Below, in pieces: positions 16,829 through 26,133 of a stretch of DNA of 64,000 bases (the first letter of the stretch is position 1; every line of letters starts with the position of its first letter). The notes under the pieces are model-generated. The model did no database searches and had not been told where the DNA came from. It worked only from the letters and a program-made list of their open reading frames with translations. Both the position numbers and the translations under genes were made by a program. Source of the DNA: Sphingomonas populi (GTDB lineage Bacteria > Pseudomonadota > Alphaproteobacteria > Sphingomonadales > Sphingomonadaceae); the NCBI RefSeq assembly GCF_004208535.1, contig NZ_SGIS01000018.1, positions 39,268-103,267 on the forward strand, written 5' to 3'.

Positions 16829-19800
16829 ATGCGCCTCTCGCGCTTCTTCATCACGCGGCCGATCTTCGCCGCAGTGATCGCTGTCGTCATCACGCTTGTC
16901 GGGGCGATCGCCTATGTCGGCCTGCCGGTGTCGCAATATCCCGATATCGTCCCGCCGACCGTCACGGTCTCGGCGGTCTATCCCGGCGCCAACGCCGAGA
17001 CCGTCGCGGAGACGGTCGCCACGCCGATCGAGCAGGAGATCAACGGCGTCGACAACATGCTGTACCAGTCGTCGCAATCGACCGGCGACGGCAAGCTGAC
17101 GATCACCGTCACGTTCAAGATCGGCACCAATCTCGATGCGGCGCAGGTGCTGGTGCAGAACCGTGTCGCCATCGCGGTGCCGCGCTTGCCCGAAGACGTG
17201 CAGCGGCTCGGTGTCGTCACGCGGAAAACCTCGCCCGACTTCCTGATGGTCGTCAATTTGATCTCGCCCGACAATTCGCTCGATCGCGGTTACGTGTCGA
17301 ACTACGCGCTCACGCAGATCCGTGACCGGCTGACTCGCATCGACGGCGTCGGCGACGTGCAATTGTTCGGCAACCGCGACTATTCGATGCGCGTCTGGAT
17401 CGATCCGGGCCGTGCCGCCGCGCTCAATCTGACCGCCGGCGAGATCGTCGCTGCTTTGCGCGCGCAGAACGTGCAGGTCGCCGCCGGTACGCTCGGCCAG
17501 CCGCCCTATTCGCAGGGTGACGCTTACCAGCTCAACGTCGAGACGCAGGGCCGGCTGACCGATCCCAAGCAGTTCGCCGATGTCGTCATCCGCACCGATG
17601 CCGATGGCCGTCAGGTGCGCGTGTCCGATGTCGCGCGTGTCGAACTCGGCGCGCAGGATTACGGCTCGAACACCTATATGAGCGGCAAGCCGACGGTCAT
17701 CCTCGCGGTGTTCCAGCGGCCCGGCTCGAACGCGCTCGCCGCCGCGCAGGCCGTCACCGCGACGATGGACGACGCGCAGAAGCACTTTCCCAAGGGCCTC
17801 GCCTACCGCGTGATCTATAACCCGACCGAGTTCATCTCGCAGTCGATCGACGCGGTGAAGCACACGCTGATCGAGGCGATCATCCTCGTCGTCATCGTCA
17901 TCCTCGTATTCCTGCAGAAATGGCGCGCCGCGATCATCCCGGTGGTGGCGATCCCCGTCTCGCTGATCGGCACCTTCGCGGTGCTGGCGGCGATGGGCTA
18001 TTCGCTCAACAATCTGTCGCTGTTCGGGCTGGTGCTGGCGATCGGCATCGTCGTCGACGATGCGATCGTCGTGGTCGAGAATGTCGAGCGCAACCTCGAA
18101 CACGGGCTGTCGCCGCTGGAGGCGGCGCGGGTGTCGATGGACGAGGTTTCGGGTGCGCTCGTCGCGATCGTGCTGGTGCTGGTCGCGGTGTTCGTGCCGA
18201 CGGTATTCCTGACCGGCCTGTCGGGCGCGTTCTACCGCCAGTTCGCGGTGACGATCACGACCGCGACGATCATCTCGCTGATCCTGTCGCTGACGCTGTC
18301 GCCCGCACTTGCCGCGCTGCTGCTCAAGCCGAACGAGACCCGGCAGCAAGGCCGCATCGGGCGGGCGGTGACGCGCGCCGGGGACGCCTTTAACCGGGGC
18401 TTCGAGCGGCTGAGCAATGGCTATGCGAAGCTGACGCTGCGGCTGGTGCAGGCGCCGCGCAAGATGATGCTCGCCTATGCCGGCATGATCGCGCTGACCG
18501 TGGGGGTGTTCTGGGCGACGCCGACCGGGTTCATCCCGGCGCAGGACCAGGGCTACTTCCTGACGGTCATCCAGTTGCCGCCCGGCTCGTCGGTCGATCG
18601 CACCGACAAGGTGATGCAGAAAGTTGCCGCGCGCATCCTGCCGCTCGCGGGCGTCAAGGGCGCGGTGATGCTCGCCGGGTTCGACGGCCCCTCGCAAACG
18701 CTCGCCCCGAATGCCGCCGCCGCCTATATCCCGCTCAAGAGCTTCGAGGAGCGCGCCAAGCTCGGCGTGACGCTCGGCAGCATCATGGCGGAGGCGGGCA
18801 AGGCGACCGCCGACATCAACGAGGCGCGGCTGCTGATCGTGCCGCCGCCGCTGATCCAGGGTATCGGCTCGGCCGGCGGCTATCGCATCATGGTCAAGGA
18901 TCAGGAGGCGCGGGGTTACACCCAGCTTGCCGGTGCCGCCTATGGGCTGATCGGCAAGGCCAACCAGACCAAGGGCCTCAAGCAGATCTACACCTTCTTC
19001 GAAACCTCGACGCCGCGCATCTTCGCCGATGTCGATCGCGCCAAGGCCAATATGCTCGGCGTGCCGCCCGAGCGCGTGTTCGAAGCGTTGCAGGTCTATC
19101 TTGGCTCGGCCTTCGTCAACGACTTCAACCTGCTCGGGCGCACCTACCGCGTCACCGCGCAGGCCGACGCGCCGTTCCGCCGCACGCCCGCCGATATCGC
19201 CAACCTCAAGACGCGGTCGAACTCGGGGCAGATGGTGCCGGTCGGATCGGTCTCGACCTTCGAGGACAAGACCGGGCCGTACCGCGTGACGCGCTACAAC
19301 CTCGCGCCGGCCGTGGAGGTGGATGGCGACACCGCGCCGGGCTTCTCCTCGGGCCAGTCGCTGGTGACGATGCAGAAGCTCGCCGACGATACGCTCCCCA
19401 AGGGCTATTCGACCGAATGGACCGGCATCGCCTATCAACAGCAGGCGGCGGGCAGCACGGCGGGTATCGTCTTCGGCATGGCGGTGGTGTTCGTCTTCCT
19501 CGTGCTGGCGGCGCAATATGAAAGCGTGACGCTGCCGCTCGCGATCGTGCTGATCGTGCCGATGTGCCTGCTCGCGGCGATGATCGGCGTGAACCTGCGC
19601 GGCATGGACAACAACGTCCTCACCCAGATCGGCCTTGTCGTGCTGATCGCGCTGGCGGCGAAGAATGCGATCCTCGTGGTCGAGTTCGCCAAGCAGGCGG
19701 AGGAACAGCAAGGCCTCACCCCGATCGAGGCGGCGGTGCAGGCGGCGCGGACGCGGTTGCGGCCGATCCTGATGACCTCGTTCGCGTTCATCCTCGGCGC

Positions 19801-20008
19801 GGTGCCGCTGGTGACGGCGAGCGGCGCCGGCTCGGAGCTTCGGCAAGCCCTTGGTACGGCGGTGTTCTTCGGGATGATCGGGGTGACGGCGTTCGGCCTG
19901 ATCTTCACGCCGACCTTCTACGTGGTGTGCCGGGCGCTGGCTATGCGCCTCGCCCGCCGCCGGCCCACGCCTGAGCCAAACCATCCCCAGCTTCATCCCG
20001 CCGAATAG
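16829..20008 (+). CDS. RND multidrug efflux pump, inner-membrane transporter (HAE1)
   Basis: 1059 residues, the normal length for HAE1 pumps such as MexF/AcrB. It starts MRLSRFFITRPIFAAVIAV, has two large periplasmic loops and 12 predicted membrane segments, and carries the proton-relay aspartates in GIVVDDAIVVVENVER (TM4) and GLVVLIALAAKNAILVVEFA with its conserved lysine (TM10). The periplasmic motif GYFLTVIQLPPGSS is typical of the MexF branch. It exports hydrophobic drugs or metabolites using proton influx. GGAAGGA lies about 10 bases before the ATG. A 137-base gap after the adaptor gene shows no terminator. Confidence 0.95.
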   Translation: MRLSRFFITRPIFAAVIAVVITLVGAIAYVGLPVSQYPDIVPPTVTVSAVYPGANAETVAETVATPIEQEINGVDNMLYQSSQSTGDGKLTITVTFKIGTNLDAAQVLVQNRVAIAVPRLPEDVQRLGVVTRKTSPDFLMVVNLISPDNSLDRGYVSNYALTQIRDRLTRIDGVGDVQLFGNRDYSMRVWIDPGRAAALNLTAGEIVAALRAQNVQVAAGTLGQPPYSQGDAYQLNVETQGRLTDPKQFADVVIRTDADGRQVRVSDVARVELGAQDYGSNTYMSGKPTVILAVFQRPGSNALAAAQAVTATMDDAQKHFPKGLAYRVIYNPTEFISQSIDAVKHTLIEAIILVVIVILVFLQKWRAAIIPVVAIPVSLIGTFAVLAAMGYSLNNLSLFGLVLAIGIVVDDAIVVVENVERNLEHGLSPLEAARVSMDEVSGALVAIVLVLVAVFVPTVFLTGLSGAFYRQFAVTITTATIISLILSLTLSPALAALLLKPNETRQQGRIGRAVTRAGDAFNRGFERLSNGYAKLTLRLVQAPRKMMLAYAGMIALTVGVFWATPTGFIPAQDQGYFLTVIQLPPGSSVDRTDKVMQKVAARILPLAGVKGAVMLAGFDGPSQTLAPNAAAAYIPLKSFEERAKLGVTLGSIMAEAGKATADINEARLLIVPPPLIQGIGSAGGYRIMVKDQEARGYTQLAGAAYGLIGKANQTKGLKQIYTFFETSTPRIFADVDRAKANMLGVPPERVFEALQVYLGSAFVNDFNLLGRTYRVTAQADAPFRRTPADIANLKTRSNSGQMVPVGSVSTFEDKTGPYRVTRYNLAPAVEVDGDTAPGFSSGQSLVTMQKLADDTLPKGYSTEWTGIAYQQQAAGSTAGIVFGMAVVFVFLVLAAQYESVTLPLAIVLIVPMCLLAAMIGVNLRGMDNNVLTQIGLVVLIALAAKNAILVVEFAKQAEEQQGLTPIEAAVQAARTRLRPILMTSFAFILGAVPLVTASGAGSELRQALGTAVFFGMIGVTAFGLIFTPTFYVVCRALAMRLARRRPTPEPNHPQLHPAE

Positions 20009-20020
20009 GAGCGGACTGCC

Positions 20021-21463
20021 ATGAAGAAGACCCTGTTAGCCACGATCTCGGCGCTGGCGCTCTCCGCCTGCGCGGTTGGCCCGAACTATGTCGCGCCGGT
20101 GCCCACGCCCAAGGCGGTCGGCGGCTTCGCCGGCGCCGCCAATTCGGCGGTCGCCGCGACCGCGCCCGATGATCTTTGGTGGAAGCTTTACAACGATCCG
20201 GTACTCGACCGGCTGGTCGGCGATGCGCTCGCCGCCAACACCGATATCCGCGTCGCGGTGGCGCGGCTCGACGCGGCGCGGGCCTCGCTGAAGGGCGCGC
20301 GCAACGATCGGCTGCCGCAGACCGCGTTGAGCGCGCAGCCGGGCTATGGCCGCCTGCCGGCGCTGCAAAGCGGGACGGGCGGTGCGCGTGAGACCGAGCA
20401 GATCGCGCTGGGGCTGGACGTGTCCTACGAACTCGATCTTGCCGGGCGCGTGCGCCGCAATATCGAGGCGGCGCGGGGCGATGTCAGCGCGGCGGCGGCG
20501 GATGCCGATGCGGTTCGCGTTGCCATCGTCGCGCAGACGATCCTCGCCTATGTCGATGCCGCCGGCGCGGCCGAGCGGCTCGCGGTGGCGAAGCGCGTTG
20601 TCGATCTGCTCGACACATCGGTGCGGTTGACCGGCAAGCGTTTCGACGCGGGCCGCGCCGAGAAGCTCGACGTGATCCGCATCCAGACGCTGCGCGACCA
20701 GCGCGCCGCTTTGGTGCCCGAAATCGCGGGCGAGCGACAATCCGCGCTGTTCCGGCTGGCGACGCTGACCGGGCATACGCCGCAGGAACTGCCGGTGGAT
20801 GCGGGGCTCCGTGCCGATCCACCTCGGCTCGATCAGCCGATCCCGGTCGGTGATGGCCAGACCTTGCTCGCGCGGCGCCCGGACGTGCGCGCCGCCGAGC
20901 GCCGGCTGGCGGCGGCGACCGCGCGGATCGGCGTGGCGACGGCGGACCTCTATCCACGCATCACGCTCGGCGGTTCGGTCGGTTCGACCGGCACCAGCTT
21001 CAGCGACATCTTCGGCGGCGGGCCGTTCCGCTGGCTGGTCGGCTCGCTGATCAACTGGTCGTTCCCCAACACCAGCGCCGCGCGCGCGCGGATCGCGGGG
21101 GCGGAAGCGAACAGCCGCGGCGCGCTCGCCAGCTTCGACGGCACGGTGTTGCAGGCGCTGGAGGAAACCGAGACGGCGCTGTCAACCTATGCGCGCGAGA
21201 TCGACCGGCGACAGGCGCTGGTGGCGGCACGCGACGGGGCCGAGCGAGCGGCGAAGATCGCCCGCGCGCGGCAGCGCGAGGGCACGATCGACTTCCTCGC
21301 GGTGCTCGATACCGAACGGACTTTCGCCGATGCCGACGCCGATCTGGCGAGCGCGGACGTGCGGATCGCCGACGCGCAGGTCGATCTGTTCCGCTCATTG
21401 GGCGGCGGCTGGGGTGCGCCGGTGGTCGCGAAGGCGGCGGGTTGGGAGCGGGCGGGGCGGTAG
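20021..21463 (+). CDS. Outer-membrane efflux channel, NodT/OprM family lipoprotein
   Basis: 480 residues. The signal peptide ends in the lipobox LSAC (Cys17), followed by AVGPNYVAP, the typical start of NodT-family factors. Two outer-membrane-efflux repeats follow (DALAANTDIRVAVARLDAARASLKGARNDRLP and LLARRPDVRAAERRLAAATARIGVATADLYP). It forms the trimeric channel partner of the RND pump. It starts 12 bases after the pump stop, with AGGAG upstream. The operon ends here; a REP-like repeat follows. Confidence 0.93.
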   Translation: MKKTLLATISALALSACAVGPNYVAPVPTPKAVGGFAGAANSAVAATAPDDLWWKLYNDPVLDRLVGDALAANTDIRVAVARLDAARASLKGARNDRLPQTALSAQPGYGRLPALQSGTGGARETEQIALGLDVSYELDLAGRVRRNIEAARGDVSAAAADADAVRVAIVAQTILAYVDAAGAAERLAVAKRVVDLLDTSVRLTGKRFDAGRAEKLDVIRIQTLRDQRAALVPEIAGERQSALFRLATLTGHTPQELPVDAGLRADPPRLDQPIPVGDGQTLLARRPDVRAAERRLAAATARIGVATADLYPRITLGGSVGSTGTSFSDIFGGGPFRWLVGSLINWSFPNTSAARARIAGAEANSRGALASFDGTVLQALEETETALSTYAREIDRRQALVAARDGAERAAKIARARQREGTIDFLAVLDTERTFADADADLASADVRIADAQVDLFRSLGGGWGAPVVAKAAGWERAGR

Positions 21464-21474
21464 AAGCCTATCGT

Positions 21475-21562
21475 GTTTTCCCGCGAAAGCGGGAATCCAG
21501 AGCCAAGCAAAACAACAATGTGCGGCTCTTGGGACTCTGGACTCCCGCTTTCGCGGGAGAAC
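21475..21562. repeat. REP/REPIN-like inverted repeat (family A)
   Basis: Two inverted copies of a short palindromic unit: TTCCCGCGAAAGCGGGAA near 21478 and CTCCCGCTTTCGCGGGAG near 21543, each next to CCAGAG/CTCTGG. The outer arms pair over about 25 bases. It lies between the efflux operon and the convergent polyprenyl synthase gene. Related units are at 48306 and 54333. Confidence 0.75.
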
Positions 21563-21570
21563 AGAGGACT

Positions 21571-22584
21571 TTAAAACGCCCGCGCGATCGCGAAGTCGAC
21601 CGCTTCGACCATCGCGTCCTTGGCCTTGCCGTTGGGGAAGATTGCGAGCGCGTCGATTGCGCGCTGGCCGTAGTGGCGGGCGCGGGCGAGCGTGTCGTCG
21701 ATCGCGCGGGTGGCGCGGACCAGGTCCAGCGCGTGCGCGAAATCCGCGTCGCTGGCGCGGTGGCCCTCGATCGCGGCCTTCCAGAACGTGCGGTCCTCGG
21801 CATTGCCGCGCGCATAAGCGAGGATGACGGGCAGGGTGGCCTTGCCGTCGCGGAAATCGTCGCCGGCATCCTTGCCCATCGTGTCAGCGTCCGAAACATA
21901 ATCGATCGCGTCATCGACGAGCTGGAACGCGACACCGAGGTTGCGGCCATAGGCGTCGAGTGCGGCTTCCTCGGCCTCGCTGCGCTCCGCCACCACCGCC
22001 GCGATTTTGCAGGCGGCGGCGAACAATGCGGCGGTCTTGGCGACGATGATGTCGAGGTAGCGTTCCTCGGGCGTGTCGATGCGCCGCGCGGCGGTGAGCT
22101 GGTTGACCTCGCCCTCGGCGATGATCGCGCTCGCGCTCGACAGGATCTTGAGCACCTTGAGGCTGCCGTCCTCGACCATCAGCTCGAACGAGCGGCTGAA
22201 CAGGAAATCGCCGACCAGCACGCTCGCCGGATTGCCCCAGATCAGGTTGGCGGTGCGCTTGCCACGCCGCAGGTCGGAGCCGTCGACGACATCGTCGTGG
22301 AGCAATGTCGCGGTGTGGATGAACTCGACCGCCGCCGCCAGCCGGTGATGGCGCGAGCCGGTGTAGCCGAGCAGTTTCGCGCTCGCGAGCGTCAGCATCG
22401 GGCGCATCCGCTTGCCGCCGCCGGCGATCAGATGCCCGGCCAGCGTGGGAATCAACGGGATGTCGGACTGCATGCGATCGAGGATGACCGCGTTGACGAG
22501 GTTCATGTCCGCAGCGATCAGCGCAACCATCGGGTCGAGCGATGGGGCCGGGCGCTGGTCGAGGCGGTGGATCGTTGCGCTCAT
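21571..22584 (-). CDS. ispB: Polyprenyl diphosphate synthase (octaprenyl/decaprenyl type)
   Basis: 337 residues of the all-trans polyprenyl synthase family. The first aspartate-rich motif is in HTATLLHDDVVDGSDLRRG and the second in AFQLVDDAIDY, with GGGKRMRP before them. It elongates FPP/GGPP with IPP to the C40-C50 side chain of ubiquinone. The start at 22584 (MSATIHRLD) gives the standard length; the longer frame to 22629 has no homology. No strong ribosome binding site is visible. It is divergent from the chorismate mutase gene, which starts 106 bases away. Confidence 0.9.
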   Translation of the reverse strand: MSATIHRLDQRPAPSLDPMVALIAADMNLVNAVILDRMQSDIPLIPTLAGHLIAGGGKRMRPMLTLASAKLLGYTGSRHHRLAAAVEFIHTATLLHDDVVDGSDLRRGKRTANLIWGNPASVLVGDFLFSRSFELMVEDGSLKVLKILSSASAIIAEGEVNQLTAARRIDTPEERYLDIIVAKTAALFAAACKIAAVVAERSEAEEAALDAYGRNLGVAFQLVDDAIDYVSDADTMGKDAGDDFRDGKATLPVILAYARGNAEDRTFWKAAIEGHRASDADFAHALDLVRATRAIDDTLARARHYGQRAIDALAIFPNGKAKDAMVEAVDFAIARAF

Positions 22585-22690
22585 GGCCGGGCGATGTGGC
22601 GGGAGTGGCGCGCAAAGGCAAGCCCGCAATGGACTTGCGTACCGATCCTAGCCTGCGCAAAAGGCGCGCGATTGGCGGATGGAGGCCCTT

Positions 22691-22975
22691 ATGAGCGACG
22701 GCACGCTGGCAGGATATCGCCAGAGCATCGACAATATCGACGCGGCATTGGTGTTCCTGCTCGCCGAGCGCTTCAAGGTGACTCAGGCGGTCGGCCGCCA
22801 CAAGGCCACTACCGGGCTGCCGCCGGCCGATCCGGGGCGCGAGGAGGCGCAGATCGCGCGGTTGCGCGGCCTCGCCAAACAGGCCGATCTCGATCCCGAT
22901 TTCAGCGAGAAATTCCTGCGCTTCATCATCGACGAGGTGATTCGCCACCATGAGCGCGTGCGCGACGCGGGGTAG
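22691..22975 (+). CDS. Chorismate mutase (AroQ class)
   Basis: 94 residues of the all-helical AroQ fold: YRQSIDNIDAALVFLLAERFKVTQAVGRHKA carries the expected Arg, Asp and Lys catalytic positions, and REEAQIARLRGLAKQADLDPDFSEKFLRFIIDEVIRHH completes the three helices. It converts chorismate to prephenate for Phe/Tyr synthesis, in the cytoplasm. The start at 22691 is set by GGAGG 5 bases upstream. An upstream in-frame ATG at 22679 overlaps that site and is less likely. Confidence 0.88.
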   Translation: MSDGTLAGYRQSIDNIDAALVFLLAERFKVTQAVGRHKATTGLPPADPGREEAQIARLRGLAKQADLDPDFSEKFLRFIIDEVIRHHERVRDAG

Positions 22976-22981
22976 CGCGGC

Positions 22982-23128
22982 TTAGCGGCAGAGCCATATC
23001 GCGCCGATGATGGCGGCCCAGAACGCGATGCCGAGCGGCAACGCGATCACGATGCCGGTCATCGCGCCGATCGCGGACGTGTCGGCACGGGCGCTGCGAT
23101 TGTCTACGATGTTGCGCGAATGGAACAT
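22982..23128 (-). CDS. 48-residue single-pass membrane protein
   Basis: A short reading frame with a good ribosome binding site (GGAGAG 5 bases before ATG). The product begins MFHSRNIVDNRSARADTSA and continues into a hydrophobic segment (AMTGIVIALPLGIAFWAAIIGAIWL) ending LCR. The polar N-terminus plus one helix suggests a small inner-membrane protein. I do not recognise a family. It ends 6 bases after the stop of the convergent chorismate mutase gene. Confidence 0.55.
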   Translation of the reverse strand: MFHSRNIVDNRSARADTSAIGAMTGIVIALPLGIAFWAAIIGAIWLCR

Positions 23129-23228
23129 TCCGTCTCTCCTCGCACACCCGGTAGGGCGGCGTGTCCACGACGGAAATTCTGTACATGTACCTTACGGGTT
23201 TATGCGTATCCCGGCCCCGCCCCGGCAA

Positions 23229-23263
23229 GATGGCGCCTGCGCCCGCCGGGCGCAGGCGCCATC
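23229..23263 (-). terminator. Hairpin terminator after the siderophore receptor gene
   Basis: A perfect 16-base stem (GATGGCGCCTGCGCCC 23229-23244 with its complement 23248-23263) and a 3-base loop, 4 bases beyond the receptor stop codon. No T tract. Confidence 0.6.
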
Positions 23264-23267
23264 CGCA

Positions 23268-25799
23268 TCAGAATTTCGCCGTCACCGTGCCGAACACCGT
23301 CCGGCCCGACGCGATCGAGGCGTAGTGCGATGCATAGGTCTGGGTGAAATAGACCTTGTCGGTGAGGTTCTGGACGTTGACGCTCACCTGCAGGTTGCGG
23401 CTGAGCTTGTATTGCGCGTTGAGATCGAACCGCCAGTAATCGGGGATGCCGCGTGACAGAACGGTGGCTGCCGGCGTGAACGTGACGACTCCGGCGGCGT
23501 TTTGCGTGTACTTCCGGTTATCGGCATAGCCGCCATATTGCCGCCCCATGTAGATCGCCGTGCCGCCGAACGAGAAGCGCTTGGTGAACTGATAGCTCGA
23601 TGTCGCGGTGAAGCTGTTCTTCGCGGTCTGGGGCATTTGCTTGCCGGTGTTGACTGACGGCACCAGGAACGTCTTGGCGGTCTGTACCGTGGCGCCGTTC
23701 ACTACCACGGCGGGGGCGGTGAGTGCGGTGGAGCCGCCGTCGATGATCTTGGGATCGAGATAGGTATAGCCACCGAACACCGACCATCCCGGCAGGATCT
23801 GCCCCGAAACCGAGAGTTCGACGCCGCGGATACGCGATTTCCCGATGAAGGCTACGGTGTTGCTGTCATCCAGCACGCGCGCGTTGGCGATGTCGGTCTG
23901 GAACACCGCGACACTCATGCCGAGCCGTTCGTGGAAAAGATTGGCCTTGGCGCCGACCTCGTAGGATTTGGTCTTCTGCGGCTTGAGCGCGTCGATCACG
24001 GTCGCGGGTGCGAAGGTGGTCGGCAGCGCATTGTCCTCGCGGCCTTCGCCGAGCAGCGAATTGGGCGGCGTCGCGGCGGTCGCGTAGCTGGCGTAGAGGC
24101 TGGTGTCCTTGGTCGGCTTGAACACCAGACCGGCCTGCCAGTTGAACAGTTCGTCCGTCCGGGTAAGGCGCTGCGCGGTCAGGCCGGCGGTGAACGGCAG
24201 CGTGACGGTCGATTTGAAGCGATCGTAGCGGGCGCCGAGGTTGAGGATCAGCGACGGCAGCAATGTGATCGAGTCGAAGCCGTAAACGGCGACGGTTTGC
24301 GCGTCGTTCTGCGTTTCGGTGTTGGATGCGCCCTTCACGATCGGCGTTTGCAGGTTCGAGGTGTCGCTGGTGTAATTGACCCACGGATCGTTCGGGTTGG
24401 GGGTGAACAGGCTGGTGCAATAATAGCGCGCCAGCGTCGTGCTGTCGCAGCGCGGTGTGATCGTCGATCCGGTCGCCTCGACGAAGGTGCCGCGCCGGGA
24501 CTTCTCCCACGAGATTTCGGCGCCGGCGGCGAAGCTGTGCTCGATCGCGCCGGTGCTGAATTTGCCCGAGAGATCAAGCTGATCGACCAGCGCCTTGCTG
24601 TAGCCATAGCGCGTGTTGCCGCGCCGCCAGACATAGCCGCCGCCGCTCAGCGCGCCGCCGCCGGTGACCGGGTTGATCGTACCCGGCGCCGGGGTGATCG
24701 CGCCGGTGCTGCGGTTGAGCAGGCCGAACACGTTGCCTGTCGAATCGTCGGGCAGCAGGAAGATGTAGGATTGCGTGCTGTAATTGTAGCGCGCGGTGTT
24801 GCGCAGCGTGATGTCGCCGAAATCATGTTCGGCGCGGATCATCGCGGTCTGCGTCTTTGTGTCGCGGAAATCGCGATCCCTCAGGCCGTAGAAGGTCGAG
24901 CGATCGACGGTGCCGGTGCTGCCGTCGGCGAGCGTGATCTTGCCGATCGTCGGCGTGGTGAACACGTTGCCGGTGGGCGCGTTGCACACGCTCGTCGAGC
25001 AGGCGTAGAGATAGGGGATGCCGCTGTCGGGAAGCTCGTGGCTTTCCATCTGGTAATAGCTCGCGGTCAGCCGGGTCGGCGTGCCGAGGCCGATCGTCAC
25101 CGACGGCGCGAAGCCCCAGCGGCGATTCCAGATCGCGTCGCGGCCGGCGACATCCTGATCGTGCCACATGCCTTCGAGGCGGAAGGCGATCGTGTCGGTG
25201 ATTTTGAGGTTCACGTCGCCGGTGATGCGCTTGTAATCGGCATTGCCGTAGCTGGCGTTGAGTGACCCGAAATTCTCCGCCTTGGGCAGTTTGGTCATGA
25301 TGTTGATCGTGCCGCCGGCGCTGCCGCGCCCGCCCAGCGTCGAGTCCGACCCGCGCACGATCTGCACCGAGTCGATCGCGAACACTTCTCGGCTCTGCGA
25401 TGCGAGATCGCGCACGCCGTCGATATAGATGCTGCCCTGGCTGTCGAAGCCGCGGATGAAGGGGCGGTCGCCGATCGGGTTGCCGCCCTCGGCCGCGCCG
25501 AAGGTGATGCCGGGCACGGTGCGCAGCGCATCCTGCAGGCTGGCCGAGCCGGTCTGCTCGATCACTTCGCTCGGCAGGACCACGATCGACTTGGGCGTGT
25601 TGATCAGCGGTGCGACCTGCTTGGGATCACGCGGGCCGGTGTCACGCTGGCCGTTGACGATCACATCATTGCGGCTCTGGTCATCGGCGACGAGCGGAGC
25701 GGCGGTGGTGTCGGCGAAGGCCGGCACGGCCGCGAACGCGCCCACGCAGGACAGGGCAAGGAACGCAGGCTTGGCGGCGCGGCTGGTGTGACTCGGCAA
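23268..25799 (-). CDS. TonB-dependent siderophore receptor (Fiu/FhuA-like)
   Basis: 843 residues: signal peptide (cut near AVPAFADTT), a plug with TPKSIVVLPSEVIEQTGSASLQDAL, FIRGFDSQGSIYIDGVRD and VQIVRGSDSTLGGRGSAGGTINI, typical of catecholate/hydroxamate receptors, and a beta-barrel ending YASIASGRTVFGTVTAKF. It should import a ferric siderophore. The start appears to be TTG (25799) with AGGGG 7 bases upstream and the signal peptide in phase. Two Fur-like boxes lie 34 to 76 bases upstream, which suggests iron repression. The RHH gene upstream on the same strand is probably a separate unit. Confidence 0.88.
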   Translation of the reverse strand: MPSHTSRAAKPAFLALSCVGAFAAVPAFADTTAAPLVADDQSRNDVIVNGQRDTGPRDPKQVAPLINTPKSIVVLPSEVIEQTGSASLQDALRTVPGITFGAAEGGNPIGDRPFIRGFDSQGSIYIDGVRDLASQSREVFAIDSVQIVRGSDSTLGGRGSAGGTINIMTKLPKAENFGSLNASYGNADYKRITGDVNLKITDTIAFRLEGMWHDQDVAGRDAIWNRRWGFAPSVTIGLGTPTRLTASYYQMESHELPDSGIPYLYACSTSVCNAPTGNVFTTPTIGKITLADGSTGTVDRSTFYGLRDRDFRDTKTQTAMIRAEHDFGDITLRNTARYNYSTQSYIFLLPDDSTGNVFGLLNRSTGAITPAPGTINPVTGGGALSGGGYVWRRGNTRYGYSKALVDQLDLSGKFSTGAIEHSFAAGAEISWEKSRRGTFVEATGSTITPRCDSTTLARYYCTSLFTPNPNDPWVNYTSDTSNLQTPIVKGASNTETQNDAQTVAVYGFDSITLLPSLILNLGARYDRFKSTVTLPFTAGLTAQRLTRTDELFNWQAGLVFKPTKDTSLYASYATAATPPNSLLGEGREDNALPTTFAPATVIDALKPQKTKSYEVGAKANLFHERLGMSVAVFQTDIANARVLDDSNTVAFIGKSRIRGVELSVSGQILPGWSVFGGYTYLDPKIIDGGSTALTAPAVVVNGATVQTAKTFLVPSVNTGKQMPQTAKNSFTATSSYQFTKRFSFGGTAIYMGRQYGGYADNRKYTQNAAGVVTFTPAATVLSRGIPDYWRFDLNAQYKLSRNLQVSVNVQNLTDKVYFTQTYASHYASIASGRTVFGTVTAKF

Positions 25800-25832
25800 T
25801 GGTTATCCCCTTTTCGTTGCGGGGTCAGCTAT

Positions 25833-25875
25833 TGCGAGTCACTCTCACTGTCAATGTTATTGAGAGTAAGTCTCA
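25833..25875. promoter_or_regulatory. Two Fur-like boxes upstream of the siderophore receptor
   Basis: Read on the gene strand: TGAGACTTACTCTCA (25861-25875) and TGAGAGTGACTCGCA (25833-25847). Both are near-perfect 15-base dyads close to the alphaproteobacterial Fur/Irr-type consensus TGAGAATGATTCGCA. Their centres are 28 bases apart. The distal box overlaps the last codons of the RHH gene. Confidence 0.55.
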
Positions 25876-26129
25876 CTGTCAGAGAACGATTTCGTGAATA
25901 ACCAGCTTCGGATCGCGCTGGCGAGGTTGGGGGGATCGGCAGCGCCAATCCGCACCGCGTCGATCTCCGCGATCAACGCGCTGAGCGGCAGCGCGTGCGC
26001 GTGCGCCGCCTGTTCCAAAGCCTGCCAGAACACGGGTTCGAGGCTGATCGATGTGGGATGGCCGGCGATCGTTACCGATCGTTTGACTGGCCCGGTGAAC
26101 CCGCCGGGCGGTGCGGCGATCCCGCTCAC
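25857..26129 (-). CDS. Ribbon-helix-helix domain protein
   Basis: 90 residues from a GTG (26129) that lies 4 bases after the cobT stop. GPVKRSVTIAGHPTSISLEPVFWQALEQAAHAHALPLSALIAEIDAVR fits the RHH_4 type ribbon-helix-helix fold, with the strand (RSVTIAG) and two helices; the tail NLASAIRSWLFTKSF is also typical. Alphaproteobacterial members are small, mostly uncharacterised DNA-binding proteins. Its distance from cobT suggests co-transcription. Its 3' end overlaps a Fur-like box belonging to the receptor gene. Confidence 0.75.
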   Translation of the reverse strand: MSGIAAPPGGFTGPVKRSVTIAGHPTSISLEPVFWQALEQAAHAHALPLSALIAEIDAVRIGAADPPNLASAIRSWLFTKSFSDSETYSQ

Positions 26130-26133
26130 GCGG

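Noticed and set aside
16469..19996. 1175-codon minus-strand frame opposite the RND pump gene
   Set aside because: Mirror frame of the HAE1 pump; composition is Arg/His/Asp-rich with no family similarity and no ribosome binding site.
23184..23196. GTACATGTAC palindrome upstream of the small membrane protein
   Set aside because: Short, single occurrence, no neighbouring promoter element on which to base a regulatory call.
22926..23228. 100-codon minus-strand frame over the small membrane protein gene
   Set aside because: Arg-rich frame without family support; the overlapping 48-codon frame has a better ribosome binding site and a membrane helix.
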